Shown here: piece after piece, positions 25,207-35,939 of the stretch | Layout: each line of letters opens with the position of its first letter | Numbering within the stretch: position 1 is the first letter of the stretch | NCBI GenBank assembly: GCA_003280605.1 | Contig: QCEM01000002.1 | Coordinates: forward strand, 1 to 64,000 | DNA from: SAR116 cluster bacterium AG-355-O21 | Lineage (GTDB): Bacteria > Pseudomonadota > Alphaproteobacteria > Thalassobaculales > Thalassobaculaceae | Direction of reading: 5' to 3' | Length of the DNA stretch: 64,000 nt | Notes under the pieces: generated by a model | Told to the model about the DNA's origin: nothing | Database searches by the model: none | What the model saw: only the letters and a program-made list of their open reading frames with translations | Program-made: the position numbers and the translations under genes

Positions 25207-26210
25207 TGGCGGCACAAAATAATAAAATGGCGGTTATTGGCGGTGGCTCATGGGGCACCGCCTTGGCCGAATTAGCGGCCCGCGCAGGTCACGCCGTTCG
25301 CCTTTATGCCCGCGATCCGACGATTGTTGCGCAGATTAACGATGACCGCGAGAATCCGGCCTATCTGCCGCAAACCCGCCTACACGATCAGCTCACGGCA
25401 ACCGCCGAGATGGCCGCCCTTGGTGATGCCGAAGTGGTCTTGCTGGTGGTGCCGGCGCAGCAGCTCCGGTCGGTGGCGCGTGATTTACAAGCAGCGGTTC
25501 CGGTGCCGGTCCCTGTTGTGATCTGCGCCAAAGGCATTGAGCATGGCAGCGGGCTGTTGATGAGCGAGGTCGCCGCTCAGGAACTGCCGAACTGGCCGCT
25601 GGCGGTCTTGTCGGGGCCATCATTTGCCGCCGAAGCGGTGCGCGGCCAGCCGACCGCCGTCACCCTTGCGGCCAATGACATCGCCCTCGCACAAAACCTG
25701 TCCGCAGCGCTTGCCTCGGCATATTTTCGTCCCTATAGCAGCGATGACATCGTCGGCGTTGAGGTCTGTGGGGCACTCAAAAATGTCATCGCAATTGCTG
25801 CCGGAATTGCTGGTGGATTGGGGTTTGGGGCGAACACCAAAGCCGCGTTGATCACCCGCGGACTGGCTGAGATCGGGCGGCTTACCCGCGCCCTTGGCGG
25901 CCGCCCGGAAACCACCATCGGTCTCGCCGGTCTTGGCGATTTGATGCTTACCTGTGGCAGTCGGCAATCGCGTAATACCGATTTAGGTTACCGCATCGGC
26001 AGCGGCGAAGCCGTGCCGCAGGCTTTGGCATCCGGTCCGTTGGCCGAAGGTGTTTATTCTGCTGCTGCGGTGTTGGTGCGGGCCGCAAATGCCGATGTTG
26101 AAATGCCGATCGCGGCGGCGGTTGACGCGGTGATCAACAAAAATGCCGATTTGACCGCAACGGTCGATGGGTTGTTGGCGCGGCCGCTGCGTGGTGAGCA
26201 TGATCGTTGA
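25206..26210 (+). CDS. gpsA: Glycerol-3-phosphate dehydrogenase [NAD(P)+]
   Basis: Reduces dihydroxyacetone phosphate to sn-glycerol 3-phosphate for phospholipid synthesis. It has 334 residues, with the N-terminal Rossmann motif 'AVIGGGSWGTALAELAA', 'SGPSFAAEAVRGQPTAV', catalytic lysine in 'CGALKNVIAIAAGI', and 'GLAGLGDLMLTC' followed by 'SRNTDLGYRIG'. The ATG at 25206 overlaps the tsaD stop; the TTG three bases earlier is less likely. Confidence 0.96.
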   Translation: MAAQNNKMAVIGGGSWGTALAELAARAGHAVRLYARDPTIVAQINDDRENPAYLPQTRLHDQLTATAEMAALGDAEVVLLVVPAQQLRSVARDLQAAVPVPVPVVICAKGIEHGSGLLMSEVAAQELPNWPLAVLSGPSFAAEAVRGQPTAVTLAANDIALAQNLSAALASAYFRPYSSDDIVGVEVCGALKNVIAIAAGIAGGLGFGANTKAALITRGLAEIGRLTRALGGRPETTIGLAGLGDLMLTCGSRQSRNTDLGYRIGSGEAVPQALASGPLAEGVYSAAAVLVRAANADVEMPIAAAVDAVINKNADLTATVDGLLARPLRGEHDR

Positions 26211-26287
26211 TTGCCGTCGGCGGCCCCATTGGCTAGATTTAAGCCCTCATGTCGTCATTGTGACGTCAGCTGTTGAAAGGTGAAATG

Positions 26288-26710
26288 ATGGCTTATTGGT
26301 TATTCAAATCGGAGCCGGGCACGTGGTCGTGGGATGATCAGGTCGCAGCAGGCGAAAGCGGTGCCGAATGGGATGGGGTACGGAATTATCAAGCGGCCAA
26401 TAACATGAAGGCGATGGTGGTTGGTGACCGCGGCTTTTTTTATCACTCGGTGAATGAAAAACAGGTTGTCGGCGTGGTTGAGGTCAGCCGGGAATATTAC
26501 CCTGATCCGACCGATCCTTCGGGGCGCTTTGGGATGGTCGATGTGCGTGCCATTAAAGCTGTCGGCACGCCGGTGACACTGGCCGCGATTAAAGCCGAGC
26601 CGGCACTTGCCGATTTAGCTTTGGTGCGCCAGTCACGCTTGTCGGTGGTGCCTGTCGGTGACCACGAATGGCAAATCATCTGCACCATGGCGGGCATTGA
26701 TCCGGCATAA
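26288..26710 (+). CDS. EVE-domain protein
   Basis: 140 residues forming a single EVE domain (PUA-like fold, Thy28/YpsA family). The typical elements are 'YWLFKSEPGTWSWDDQV', 'EWDGVRNYQAANNMKAM', 'GDRGFFYHS' and 'VGVVEVSREYYPDPT'. EVE domains bind modified bases in nucleic acids; the ligand here is not known. AAGG lies seven bases before the ATG at 26288, favoured over ATG 26285 and TTG 26273. It follows gpsA by 77 bases on the same strand, a pairing common in alphaproteobacteria. Confidence 0.9.
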   Translation: MAYWLFKSEPGTWSWDDQVAAGESGAEWDGVRNYQAANNMKAMVVGDRGFFYHSVNEKQVVGVVEVSREYYPDPTDPSGRFGMVDVRAIKAVGTPVTLAAIKAEPALADLALVRQSRLSVVPVGDHEWQIICTMAGIDPA

Positions 26711-26738
26711 GCTGTGACGGCGGCCGCCAGATCGGTGC

Positions 26739-28703
26739 TTAGTGATTTAATTCTTCAAGTGCCGTGAAATGAGCGAGCGCCCCTGGGTTGGCCAGCGCCT
26801 CGGTATTCTTCACTTGTCGTCCGTGAACCAAATCACGCACCGCCAGTTCAACAATCTTGCCGCTTTTGGTGCGGGGAATTTCAGCAACTTGCAAAATCTT
26901 GGCAGGCACATGGCGGGGCGTTGCGCCGCTGCGAATTTGGCTTTTTATGGCGCTGATCAGGGTGTCATCGAGGACCCGGCCGGGCCGCAGGGTGACAAAT
27001 AAAACCACCCGCACATCACCTTGCCATTGCTGGCCGATCACCAGACCCTCGGTGACATCGTCGATTTTTTCGACCTGGCGGTAAATCTCGGCGGTACCGA
27101 TGCGGACACCGCCAGGGTTGAGAACCGCATCCGAGCGCCCATAGACAATCATCCCGCCATGCTCGGTCAGCTCAACATAATCACCATGGCACCAGACATT
27201 AGCGAACTTATCAAAATAGGCAGCATGGTATTTGCTGCCGTCCGCGTCATTCCAAAACTTGATCGGCATTGACGGGAAGGCCGCCGTGCAGACCAACTCA
27301 CCTTTGGCGGCGATCAGCGGTTTGCCGGCGTCATCCCAAACCTCGACCTGCATGCCAAGGCCGCGCTTTTGGATTTCGCCGCGCCAAACCGGGCCAATCG
27401 GATTACCAATCACAAAACACGATACAATGTCCGTGCCGCCGGCAATCGATGATAAACAAATATCGGTTTTGATGTTTTGGTACACATAATCGAAGCCTTC
27501 GGGCACCAATGGTGACCCTGTTGACGCCATGGTTCGCACACTGGCCAGTGAATGGCTGTCTTTCGGCTTGAGGCGGGCCTTATTGCAAGCGTCGATATAT
27601 TTGGCCGAGGTGCCGAACAGGGTCATTTCTTCGGCATCGGCAAAATCAAATAAAATATTTCCGTCAGGATAGAAAGGCGAGCCGTCATACAGCAGCAAAG
27701 TGGCCTCCACAGCCATGCCCGATACCAGCCAGTTCCACATCATCCAGCCACAGGTTGTGAAGTAGAAGACGCGGTCATTGGCCTTCACGTCGCTTTGCAG
27801 GCTATGTTCTTTGAGATGCTGTAATAAGATGCCGCCGATTCCATGGACAATGCATTTTGGCACCCCGGTGGTCCCTGACGAGTACATGATATACAGCGGT
27901 TCATTGAACCCCATCGGCTGAAAGTGGATCGTTGTTGCGGCAAAGGCGGCGGTGAAGTCGTCCAGATGTTGTGCCAACGGTAATTCATCAATCGCCGGCT
28001 GCGGCCGGATATGTGACACCACCACTACGCGCACCAGCGACGGAAGCGCTGCGGCCACTGCAGCGACCTTATCGAGCACATCAATGGCTTTGCCGTTATA
28101 GTGATAACCTTCCACGGCGATAAGTATTTTCGGCTCAATCTGGCCAAATCGGTCGAGCACGCCTTGGACCCCAAAATCCGGTGAGCAGCTGGACCAAACC
28201 GCCCCAAGTGACGCTGTCGCCAACATTGCGATGACCGTTTCGGGCATGTTTGGCATGAATGCCGCAACGCGGTCACCTGGCCCAACGCCGGCGGCGGCCA
28301 TCGCTTGCGCCAGTCGGGAAACCTGCGCGTAGACCTCAGCATGGCTCAGCCGGCGTTTGATTTTGTCCTCGCTCCAAAACACCATTGAGTCCGCCTCGTC
28401 GGTACGGCGTAACAGGTTTTCGGCAAAATTAATTTTAGCGTTCGGGAAAAACCGTGCGCCAGGCATCTTATCGCCATCCTGCAAATAGGGCGCGGCGCCC
28501 TTGTCACCGATCACGCCGGTGAAGTCCCACAATGTCTCCCAAAAGTCGGCACGCGCCGTGATTGACCACTCATAGAGTGCATCGTAGCTGGCCAGTGACA
28601 CCCCATGCCGGCGGTTAACCAGGTCCATAAAGTGGCTGATGTTAGCGTCGGCAATGCGGGCTTCGCTGGGGTGCCACAGGGGGCTTTCGGCGAGGGTCGT
28701 CAT
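26739..28703 (-). CDS. aacS: Acetoacetyl-CoA synthetase
   Basis: Activates acetoacetate with ATP and CoA, feeding ketone bodies or polyhydroxybutyrate breakdown products into central metabolism. It has 654 residues, the usual length. The ANL-superfamily P-loop is '[18 protein letters not shown]', the N-terminal domain has '[18 protein letters not shown]', the hinge region '[20 protein letters not shown]' is intact, and the C-terminal catalytic lysine is in '[15 protein letters not shown]'. The N-terminal signature distinguishes it from acetyl-CoA synthetase. It converges with the EVE gene, 28 bases apart. Confidence 0.93.
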   Translation of the reverse strand: MTTLAESPLWHPSEARIADANISHFMDLVNRRHGVSLASYDALYEWSITARADFWETLWDFTGVIGDKGAAPYLQDGDKMPGARFFPNAKINFAENLLRRTDEADSMVFWSEDKIKRRLSHAEVYAQVSRLAQAMAAAGVGPGDRVAAFMPNMPETVIAMLATASLGAVWSSCSPDFGVQGVLDRFGQIEPKILIAVEGYHYNGKAIDVLDKVAAVAAALPSLVRVVVVSHIRPQPAIDELPLAQHLDDFTAAFAATTIHFQPMGFNEPLYIMYSSGTTGVPKCIVHGIGGILLQHLKEHSLQSDVKANDRVFYFTTCGWMMWNWLVSGMAVEATLLLYDGSPFYPDGNILFDFADAEEMTLFGTSAKYIDACNKARLKPKDSHSLASVRTMASTGSPLVPEGFDYVYQNIKTDICLSSIAGGTDIVSCFVIGNPIGPVWRGEIQKRGLGMQVEVWDDAGKPLIAAKGELVCTAAFPSMPIKFWNDADGSKYHAAYFDKFANVWCHGDYVELTEHGGMIVYGRSDAVLNPGGVRIGTAEIYRQVEKIDDVTEGLVIGQQWQGDVRVVLFVTLRPGRVLDDTLISAIKSQIRSGATPRHVPAKILQVAEIPRTKSGKIVELAVRDLVHGRQVKNTEALANPGALAHFTALEELNH

Positions 28704-28902
28704 TAACGTGGTCTCCGTCTCAATCAGGTGGTAGGTCGCAAAGGTGGTGTCGGGGCATCAAAAAATACTGTCTGTTTCATTACAATAAGCACAGCTGGCC
28801 GACAATCGTCTCAGCGACGGCGGTGCGATTATTGCCGCCGGGATCACTGCTGGCGTCTGTTTGAGCCAGTATATTTCGTGGCCGCAGACAGGGCGCTGAC
28901 CT

Positions 28903-29487
28903 CTAGTCGTGGTCGGCCGTCGGCGGATCGTCGAAGGCGTCCATCCACGCCCCACTGAGGCCATAGGAAGCTTCCCGACTGTAGACCGGGCCATCGGGGT
29001 GCAGGCGGCTGCTGTACAGGTGAAATTCGGTCGCCACAATCGGCTCGGATCGAAACAGATTGTGGCTTGCCAGGTAACCGGCCAGGGCGTCGGGGTTGAG
29101 GGCGCGGGCACGGGCCAGGGTGACATGTGGCCGAAAAGCCTGTTTGTCTAATTTCAAACCAAGCCGCCGGAGGTCCCGATTGATGCGTTGGTAAAGGGCG
29201 TGCAAGCCAGGGTCCGCTTCCACACCTAACCAGATTGCTTTCGGGCGATTAGCTTTCTGCCAATGGCCCATGCCGACCAGTGAAAAACTAAATGCCGGCG
29301 CCTCGATCTCGGCCAAAATGGTCTCGATATCATTGCGTTCGGGGCCGCTAACCTCGCCGATGAAACGCAGGGTTAGATGCAGGTTTTCCGGGTCAACCCA
29401 ACGCGCCCCTTGCAGGCCGTGGCAGATCGATTGCAGTCGATCGGTCAGCGATGACGGCAATCCAAGGGCGACGAATAAACGATGCAT
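28903..29487 (-). CDS. thpR: RNA 2',3'-cyclic phosphodiesterase (ThpR/LigT)
   Basis: 194 residues of the 2H phosphoesterase fold. The two catalytic HxT motifs are visible in 'LHLTLRFIGEV' (about residue 42) and 'RPHVTLARAR' (about residue 124). The family hydrolyses 2',3'-cyclic phosphates at RNA ends and can ligate tRNA halves in vitro. The ATG at 29487 gives the standard N-terminus MHRLFVAL; the upstream start at 29517 is less likely. It is 33 bases downstream of the SGNH esterase gene. The 200 bases between its stop and aacS show nothing recognisable. Confidence 0.9.
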   Translation of the reverse strand: MHRLFVALGLPSSLTDRLQSICHGLQGARWVDPENLHLTLRFIGEVSGPERNDIETILAEIEAPAFSFSLVGMGHWQKANRPKAIWLGVEADPGLHALYQRINRDLRRLGLKLDKQAFRPHVTLARARALNPDALAGYLASHNLFRSEPIVATEFHLYSSRLHPDGPVYSREASYGLSGAWMDAFDDPPTADHD

Positions 29488-29520
29488 GGCGGCGCTCCGT
29501 AAAGGCAAAACCCGCAAAGG

Positions 29521-30225
29521 TTATTTTTCAAGGCTGGCCAATAAACGCTCGACGGCTGGCAGAATACGCTCGACGACAATACCAACGCCGGTTGCATTTG
29601 GATGAATGCCATCGCTTTGGTTCAAGGATTGTTGGGCGGCAACCCCGTCCAGGAAAAACGGGTATAAATCGACTCCATGGTGGCGGGCGACGATGTCAAA
29701 GATTTTGTTAAATTCATCCCCAAAGCCGCGCCCCATATTCGGCGGCGCTTGCATCCCTGCCAGCAGAGTCGGCACCCCCGCCTGTTTCAAGGTGGCCACG
29801 ATCGCCATTAAATTGTCGAGCGTTTCCGCCGGATCAATGCCGCGCAGGCCATCATTGGCCCCCAGTTCAACAATGATGGCATCAGGTTGCTCATTAAGGC
29901 TCCAGGCCAGACGCGCCCTGCCGCCGGCCGTGGTGTCGCCGGAGACACCGGCATTGATAACCGTCACCGCATGACCGCGGTCGTGCAGGGCGCGCTGCAA
30001 TTGAACTGGGAAGGCGTCTTTGGCCGCCAGCCCGTAGCCGGCGGTTAAGCTGTCGCCAAAAACCATTAGTTTGATCGCCTGCTGATCCTTTCCGGCGCTC
30101 ATGGCGGCTATGGATTGCAGGCAGATCACGGCCAGCATTAACAGCAAAAGCCGGCAAATTTGCGCCGTTGCTTGGATTCGCTGCTTGATCGTGGTGCGGC
30201 TCAAACCATATGTCTGACTACTCAT
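29521..30225 (-). CDS. SGNH arylesterase / TesA-like lysophospholipase
   Basis: 234 residues with a hydrophobic N-terminal segment (about residues 22-42), probably a signal peptide or anchor, then the SGNH hydrolase blocks: GDSLT with the nucleophilic serine in 'MVFGDSLTAGYGL', glycine in 'NAGVSGDTTAGG', asparagine in 'VELGANDGLRG' and the D-x-x-H pair in 'SDGIHPNATG'. This is the TesA/arylesterase group located in the periplasm. The gene lies divergently from an ABC ATPase gene of the YbbA type; the tesA-ybbAP divergence is a widespread conserved arrangement, which supports the assignment. Confidence 0.92.
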   Translation of the reverse strand: MSSQTYGLSRTTIKQRIQATAQICRLLLLMLAVICLQSIAAMSAGKDQQAIKLMVFGDSLTAGYGLAAKDAFPVQLQRALHDRGHAVTVINAGVSGDTTAGGRARLAWSLNEQPDAIIVELGANDGLRGIDPAETLDNLMAIVATLKQAGVPTLLAGMQAPPNMGRGFGDEFNKIFDIVARHHGVDLYPFFLDGVAAQQSLNQSDGIHPNATGVGIVVERILPAVERLLASLEK

Positions 30226-30267
30226 TTGTGACCTGCTAACGGGTGCAACAACTATACAGGATGTGAG

Positions 30268-31002
30268 ATGTCTATGCAGACAACTGCTTTCAATAGCAAA
30301 AATACATCACCTGTTTTATTGAACCTGAGCGATCTGCATTTGTCACTGGCCAGTGCCGCCGGGCAGGTTGACATTTTACGTGGCATTGATTTGCAGTTTG
30401 GCTTCGGCGAAACCGTCAGCATCGTTGGGCCGTCCGGTGCCGGAAAGTCGACGTTGATGATGGTTACTGCCGGTCTGGAACAACCAAGCCGTGGTCGGGT
30501 TGAGGTCGCTGGCCACAATCTGACCGCCATGGATGAGGATCAACTGGCGCTGTTTCGGCGCGACAACATTGGTATTGTCTTCCAAGCATTCCGGCTTGTA
30601 CCAACGATGACAGCCATTGAGAATGTTGCGATCCCGTTAGAGTTGGCAGGCCATCCAGAACCTTTCGATGGGGCCCATGCCGCCCTTGAAAAAGTCGGTT
30701 TGAGCCATCGTGTTACCCATTACCCCGATCAACTCTCCGGCGGTGAACAACAGCGGGTGGCGGTGGCCCGTGCTTTTGTTGCCGACCCAAAGCTGCTGCT
30801 GGCGGATGAGCCGACAGGCAATCTCGATGGTGAAACCGGCGAAATGGTGTTCAACTTGTTGTTCGACATGCAGGCTGATTATGGAACAACTTTATGCTTG
30901 ATCACCCATGACTTGTCTTTGGCGGCGCGGTGCCGGCGAACGGTGCACCTGGCCGATGGCCGGATAACTGCTGATGAAACCGTTCCGGCAGTGGCGCCAT
31001 GA
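30268..31002 (+). CDS. ybbA: ABC transporter ATP-binding protein, YbbA/LolD type
   Basis: 244 residues. Walker A '[12 protein letters not shown]', Q loop in '[15 protein letters not shown]', signature '[14 protein letters not shown]', Walker B '[12 protein letters not shown]' and the H loop '[10 protein letters not shown]' are all present. It belongs to the MacB/LolD/YbbA class that works with FtsX-like permeases to handle envelope lipids or lipoproteins by mechanotransmission; the substrate is unknown. The stop overlaps the permease ATG (ATGA). Confidence 0.93.
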   Translation: MSMQTTAFNSKNTSPVLLNLSDLHLSLASAAGQVDILRGIDLQFGFGETVSIVGPSGAGKSTLMMVTAGLEQPSRGRVEVAGHNLTAMDEDQLALFRRDNIGIVFQAFRLVPTMTAIENVAIPLELAGHPEPFDGAHAALEKVGLSHRVTHYPDQLSGGEQQRVAVARAFVADPKLLLADEPTGNLDGETGEMVFNLLFDMQADYGTTLCLITHDLSLAARCRRTVHLADGRITADETVPAVAP

Positions 31003-33578
31003 GCGCCGATACCCTACCAACACAGTCGCAATCGGTTGTCCGTGGCTCTGGTTTGGGCCTTGTCTTGCGCTTGGCACGGCGCGAGTTACGTGGTGGCTTA
31101 AGCAGCTTTTGGGTATTCTTATCGTCGCTTGCGCTTGGGGTCGCGGCGATTGCGGCAGTCGGTACGGTTTCCAGTGCCATCCTTGCCGGCCTTGATCGTG
31201 ATGCCCGGTCTTTATTGGGCGGCGATGTGGATCTTCGCAGCATTCATCGTCCTGTCAGTGCAGAGGTGAAGGCGTATGTTCGCCAAACCGGTTCCGCGAC
31301 CGAGATCATCGGCATGCGGGCAATGGCCGAAAAAAATGGCCTGACAGACGGTCGCCGGGTGCTGGTGGAAATGAAGGCCGTTGGTGATGGTTATCCGTTG
31401 GTCGGTCAGGTTGAGCTGTTGCCGGCGATGGATTTGACAACCGCGCTGGCGGTGCGCAATGGCCTCCCGGGCACCGTGATTGACCGTTCCTTGGCAGCGC
31501 GTCTTGAGATTGAAATTGGCGATCAAATGCGGGTTGGTGATGGTTATTTCGAACTGCGCGCGCTGATCGAAAAAGAACCGGATCGGGCCGTTTCGGCCTT
31601 TGCCACCTTCGGGCCGCGATTGATGATCGCGATGGATGCTTTGGCGGCCACCGGTTTGGTCCGCGAGGGCAGCTTGATCCGCTACCATGATCGGGTGCGG
31701 TTGCCCAATGATGTTGATGTATCCTCCTGGATCAGCGATCTGAAAGCGCGCTTCCCCGATGCGGGCTTCCAAATCCGCAGCCGCGACCGTGCCGCGCCGG
31801 GGTTTTCATCTTTTGTTGATCGCTTGGGGCTGTATTTGTCCTTGGTTGGTTTGACGGCTCTGTTGGTTGGCGGTGTGGGGATTGCGAATGCGGTCAAAAG
31901 CTTCTTGGAACGCCGTACGGCGACGATTGCGACGCTGAAATGCCTTGGTGCGCCGGCGAATGTCATTTTCGGCGTATATTTCGTACAGGTGTTGTTTTTG
32001 GCGACGATCGGTACCGCTCTTGGGTTGTTGCTTGGCGGTTTTGCGCCCTGGGTCGTGGTAACCTTTGCAAGTAGCTTATTTCCCTTCACGGTGCCGGTGG
32101 TGATCGACCCGCTGGCGATGCTCTTGGCAGCATCTTTTGGGTTTTTAACGGCCGCTGTTTTCGCGCTTTGGCCAATTGGTAAAGCGGTACAAATTAAGGC
32201 TGGGCATTTGTTTCGTGCTTTGATCCAGCCGCCGCCCGGCTTGCCGCAGAAAGCTGTCGTTATTGCGGTCATCATCGGCGCAGCGGCATTAACGGCGCTG
32301 ACTGTTTTGAGCAGCGCCGACCAAAAAATTGCGCTTGGATTTGTGGCCGGCGTGCTGGTCACATTCTTCATTTTTCGCCTTGCCGCCTGGTTGATTAGCT
32401 TTGCCTTGAAACAAGTGGGGCGGGTGCGCTGGCCGGGACTGCGACTGGCGATTGCGAATATTACCCGGCCCGGTGCGCCGACCGGCAATTTGGTTCTATC
32501 CTTGGGCCTGGGGGTGGCGGTCTTGATTGCCGTCGCCGTGGTAGATGCAAATCTCCGTCGGCAAGTGACGGACCGCATGCCTGCCGCCGCACCAGGATAT
32601 TACTTCATTGATATTCAACCGCAGCAAATTGACGACTTCGTAACCCTTGTCAAAGATGCCCCCGGCGATACGCTGATCCAGCGCACACCGATGGTTCGTG
32701 GTCGGGTGACGGCCATTGCCGGCCAACCGGTTGACGATGTGGCGGTTAACCCAGATGTTGCCTGGACCTTACGTGGCGATCGCGGCCTGACCTATATGGC
32801 CGAGAAACCGGTGGCGGCAGAAGTTGTTGCCGGTAACTGGTGGCCGGCAGATTATCAGGGTCCGCCGCTGGTATCGATTGATGCCAACGTGGCCCGCGGC
32901 TACGGCGTCGGCATTGGCGATAAACTGGGCTTCAATATTTTGGGCCGTGAAGTGACCGCCGAAATTGTCAGCATGCGAAACATCGATTGGACCACCTTGT
33001 CGATGAATTTTGTGTTTGTTTTTTCACCGGGATTACTGGAGGCGGCACCGCATAGCATCATCGCCAGCGTTAAAACGGAATCGCCCAAAATTGATGACAT
33101 GGTTCAAAAATCAGTCAGCCGCAAATTTCGGAATATTTCGGCGATCCGGGTTAAAGACGCACTCGACGCTGCGACAAAAATCTTGTCATCAGTTGATTTC
33201 GCCGTCCGCCTGACAGCCATGGTGACACTTGCTGCCGGGATTTTAGTGCTTGCGGGGGCCATTGGTGCCGAGCATCGCCGGCGTATCCAAGACGGAGTCA
33301 TTTTAAAGGTTCTTGGCGCGACTCGCTGGCGTGTGATCACGGCGCATCTGTTTGAATATGGCCTATTGGGCCTGATCACGGCGTCGATTTCGGCGGCCAT
33401 CGGGACAACCGCTGCCTGGGTCTTGTTGGCCAAAGTCATGGGCGCCGACTTCATGTTTTCAGCATCGGCGGTTTTTGGCACGGCGGCAGCTTGTCTGCTG
33501 GTTACCATCGGCTTCGGGATGGTTGGAACGTGGCGGGCCCTTGGCCTAAAAGTGGCGCCAATGCTGCGAAATGAGTGA
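30999..33578 (+). CDS. ybbP: FtsX-like ABC permease, YbbP type
   Basis: 859 residues with a duplicated FtsX/MacB architecture. The first membrane helix ('SSFWVFLSSLALGVAAIAAV') is followed by a periplasmic domain to about residue 265, then three helices ('LYLSLVGLTALLVGGVGIAN' onward), a central membrane block (about 410-480), a second periplasmic domain and the final three helices ('LTAMVTLAAGILVLAGAIGA' onward). The cytoplasmic coupling segments 'RRTATIATLKCLGAP' and 'RRIQDGVILKVLGAT' are the paired contacts to the ATPase. It is encoded with ybbA; the substrate is unknown. Confidence 0.92.
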   Translation: MSADTLPTQSQSVVRGSGLGLVLRLARRELRGGLSSFWVFLSSLALGVAAIAAVGTVSSAILAGLDRDARSLLGGDVDLRSIHRPVSAEVKAYVRQTGSATEIIGMRAMAEKNGLTDGRRVLVEMKAVGDGYPLVGQVELLPAMDLTTALAVRNGLPGTVIDRSLAARLEIEIGDQMRVGDGYFELRALIEKEPDRAVSAFATFGPRLMIAMDALAATGLVREGSLIRYHDRVRLPNDVDVSSWISDLKARFPDAGFQIRSRDRAAPGFSSFVDRLGLYLSLVGLTALLVGGVGIANAVKSFLERRTATIATLKCLGAPANVIFGVYFVQVLFLATIGTALGLLLGGFAPWVVVTFASSLFPFTVPVVIDPLAMLLAASFGFLTAAVFALWPIGKAVQIKAGHLFRALIQPPPGLPQKAVVIAVIIGAAALTALTVLSSADQKIALGFVAGVLVTFFIFRLAAWLISFALKQVGRVRWPGLRLAIANITRPGAPTGNLVLSLGLGVAVLIAVAVVDANLRRQVTDRMPAAAPGYYFIDIQPQQIDDFVTLVKDAPGDTLIQRTPMVRGRVTAIAGQPVDDVAVNPDVAWTLRGDRGLTYMAEKPVAAEVVAGNWWPADYQGPPLVSIDANVARGYGVGIGDKLGFNILGREVTAEIVSMRNIDWTTLSMNFVFVFSPGLLEAAPHSIIASVKTESPKIDDMVQKSVSRKFRNISAIRVKDALDAATKILSSVDFAVRLTAMVTLAAGILVLAGAIGAEHRRRIQDGVILKVLGATRWRVITAHLFEYGLLGLITASISAAIGTTAAWVLLAKVMGADFMFSASAVFGTAAACLLVTIGFGMVGTWRALGLKVAPMLRNE

Positions 33579-33639
33579 TGATTTTGTGCTTTATCACGAA
33601 TTGCTGATAGAAAAGTTTTAACTTTCGGCGTCTGGCCTC

Positions 33640-33645
33640 TATATT
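33640..33645 (+). promoter_or_regulatory. Possible -10 box of argG
   Basis: TATATT lies 38 bases before the argG ATG; the hexamer 17 bases upstream is TTAACT, a weak -35. The rest of the 104-base ybbP-argG gap shows no hairpin. Confidence 0.35.
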
Positions 33646-33682
33646 CCGCGGCGTTCATTCTGCTGATAAGAAAGCATCCGCC

Positions 33683-34894
33683 ATGGCCGATACCATAAAT
33701 AAAGTTGTTCTCGCCTATTCCGGCGGTCTCGACACCTCGATTATCTTGAAATGGCTGCAAGAGACCTACGACTGCGAAGTGGTCACCTTTACCGCAGACC
33801 TGGGTCAGGGTGAGGAGCTTGAGCCGGCCCGCGCCAAAGCGGAAATGTTCGGGGTCAAAGAAATTTTCATCGAAGACCTGCGCGAGGAATTTGTCCGTGA
33901 CTTCGTAATGCCGATGTTTCGTGCCAATGCTCTTTATGAAGGTTGTTATTTGCTTGGCACCTCAATCGCCCGGCCCCTGATTTCCAAGCGCTTAATTGAG
34001 ATCGCCGAACAAACCGGCGCCGATGCCGTGTCCCATGGGGCGACCGGTAAAGGCAATGATCAGGTGCGCTTTGAGCTGGCCTGCTACGCGCTGCAACCGA
34101 ATATTAAGATCATCGCCCCCTGGCGCGAATGGGATTTGGCCTCGCGGACACATTTGATTGAGTATGCCGAGAAAAACCAAATCCCGATCCCCCACGATAA
34201 ACGCGGCGAAGCACCGTTTTCCGTGGATGCAAATCTGCTGCATTCCTCAAGTGAAGGTAAGGTCTTGGAAGATCCGTCGGTGCCTGCCGAAGAATATGTT
34301 TTCCAGCGGACCTTATCGCCGGAAGATGCACCTGACCGGGCAACCATAATCGATATCGGCTTTGCGCACGGTGATCCGGTCAGTATCGACGGTGAAATGT
34401 TGTCACCGGCAGCGTTTTTAACGCGCCTGAATACCCTTGGCCGTGACAATGGTATTGGTCGTTTGGACCTGGTTGAAAACCGCTTTGTCGGCATGAAAAA
34501 TCGTGGCGTGTATGAGACCCCGGGCGGCACCATTTGGCATGTTGCCCATCGGGCGATGGAAAGTTTGACCCTGGATCGTGGCATGGCCCATCTGAAGGAT
34601 GAAATGATGCCGCGCTATGCCGAATTGATCTACAACGGTTTCTGGTACTCACCGGAACGGGAAATGATGCAGGCAGCCATCGATGTCAGCCAGCGCAATG
34701 TTTCCGGCAATGTGCGCCTGAAACTTTATAAAGGAAATGTCATCGTCATCGGCCGTGATGCGGAACGCAGTTTGTATTCAGAAGACTTCGTGACCTTTGA
34801 GGAAGGCAATGCCGACTATGATCACACGGATGCCGCCGGCTTTATCAAGTTGAATGCGCTGCGCTTGCGGATCAACAAAATGCTCCAGGGATAG
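33683..34894 (+). CDS. argG: Argininosuccinate synthase
   Basis: Joins citrulline and aspartate with ATP to argininosuccinate; argH at the left end of the window completes arginine synthesis. It has 403 residues, full length. The PP-loop '[16 protein letters not shown]' binds ATP, followed by '[20 protein letters not shown]', '[15 protein letters not shown]', '[15 protein letters not shown]' and '[17 protein letters not shown]'. It is a single gene with its own leader. Confidence 0.97.
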   Translation: MADTINKVVLAYSGGLDTSIILKWLQETYDCEVVTFTADLGQGEELEPARAKAEMFGVKEIFIEDLREEFVRDFVMPMFRANALYEGCYLLGTSIARPLISKRLIEIAEQTGADAVSHGATGKGNDQVRFELACYALQPNIKIIAPWREWDLASRTHLIEYAEKNQIPIPHDKRGEAPFSVDANLLHSSSEGKVLEDPSVPAEEYVFQRTLSPEDAPDRATIIDIGFAHGDPVSIDGEMLSPAAFLTRLNTLGRDNGIGRLDLVENRFVGMKNRGVYETPGGTIWHVAHRAMESLTLDRGMAHLKDEMMPRYAELIYNGFWYSPEREMMQAAIDVSQRNVSGNVRLKLYKGNVIVIGRDAERSLYSEDFVTFEEGNADYDHTDAAGFIKLNALRLRINKMLQG

Positions 34895-34997
34895 ACCTTA
34901 GCTTAACATTCCGGCCGAAGAATAAACGTCAGCTGTTCAATTGCGTGCAGCCGGCAGTAAGGTGACGCTCGCATGTATCAGTATGTTGGTTTCGAAT

Positions 34998-35906
34998 ATG
35001 TTTGAACTTTGGGTGCCCATCACCCTTGCTGCGGCCTTTCTGCAAAATCTGCGCTCGGCCCTGCAAAAACATCTAAAGGGTCGGCTGTCGACGGCCGGTG
35101 CAACCATGACACGGTTCATCTATGCCGTGCCGTTCGCGCTGTTATACGTGCTGGTTTTGAATACCCAGTTTGATATGCCCTGGCCGCAAACAAGCGCGAT
35201 CTTCCTCTTTTATATGGCCGTTGGCGGGATTGCGCAAATTGCGGCGACAGCCTTGCTGGTGTACTTATTTTCGTTCCGTAATTTTGCCGTCGGTACCACC
35301 TATTCAAAAACGGAAACGGTACAAACGGCTATTTTCGGGGCCGTGGTTTTGGGCGACCCTGTCAGTGCCGGGGCGGTTGCTGCCATTCTCGTGTCTTTGG
35401 CTGGGGTGGTGGCGCTGTCGGTCGCCAAAGAAGCGGCCACATGGCGCAGCTTGTTGACCTCATGGACCTCGCGTACAGCCTTGATCGGGCTCGCCTCGGG
35501 GGCGTGTTTTGGGATTTCGGCGATTGCCTACCGGGCGGCATCGCTATCGCTTGGCGGCAAGGGCTTTTTGATGCAAGCAGGTTTCACCCTGGCTTGTGTG
35601 ACTGTTTTTCAAACCCTGATCATGGCGGTCTATGTGGTGATTCGCGAGCCGGGCGAGCTTTTGCGGGTGATCAAAGCATGGCGGGTGGCGGTCATTGTCG
35701 GCTTGGCCGGGATGAGCGCATCGGCCTGCTGGTTCACCGCAATGACCATTCAAAACGCAGCCTATGTGCGCACCCTTGGGCAAATTGAACTGGTGTTCAC
35801 CTTTTTGGTCTCGGTATTGTTATTCCGCGAAAAGCCTACCTGGGTTGAAGTTTTGGGCATTGTTTTGGTGATGGCCGGAATCTTACTGTTGTTGCAAACA
35901 CGCTAA
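34998..35906 (+). CDS. DMT-superfamily (EamA) transporter
   Basis: 302 residues with about ten hydrophobic helices and the two EamA repeats (about residues 10-130 and 150-300), the second ending 'EVLGIVLVMAGILLLLQTR'. Conserved features include 'FRNFAVGTTYSKTETVQTAIFG' split as RNFAVGTTYSKTETV, and the helix-loop glutamates 'LGQIELVFTFLVS'. Members export amino acids or other metabolites; no substrate can be assigned. Start chosen at ATG 34998 (MFELWVPITLAAAF); 34983 and TTG 34941 are possible upstream starts that add polar residues. Confidence 0.85.
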   Translation: MFELWVPITLAAAFLQNLRSALQKHLKGRLSTAGATMTRFIYAVPFALLYVLVLNTQFDMPWPQTSAIFLFYMAVGGIAQIAATALLVYLFSFRNFAVGTTYSKTETVQTAIFGAVVLGDPVSAGAVAAILVSLAGVVALSVAKEAATWRSLLTSWTSRTALIGLASGACFGISAIAYRAASLSLGGKGFLMQAGFTLACVTVFQTLIMAVYVVIREPGELLRVIKAWRVAVIVGLAGMSASACWFTAMTIQNAAYVRTLGQIELVFTFLVSVLLFREKPTWVEVLGIVLVMAGILLLLQTR

Positions 35907-35939
35907 CGGTCTTTCGCAGGCCAGTGATAGGAAATGTAA

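Noticed and set aside
31682-32578. 298-codon open frame antisense to ybbP
   Set aside because: Composition is basic and low in structure, and the plus strand encodes a clear FtsX-like permease; this is a GC-driven shadow.
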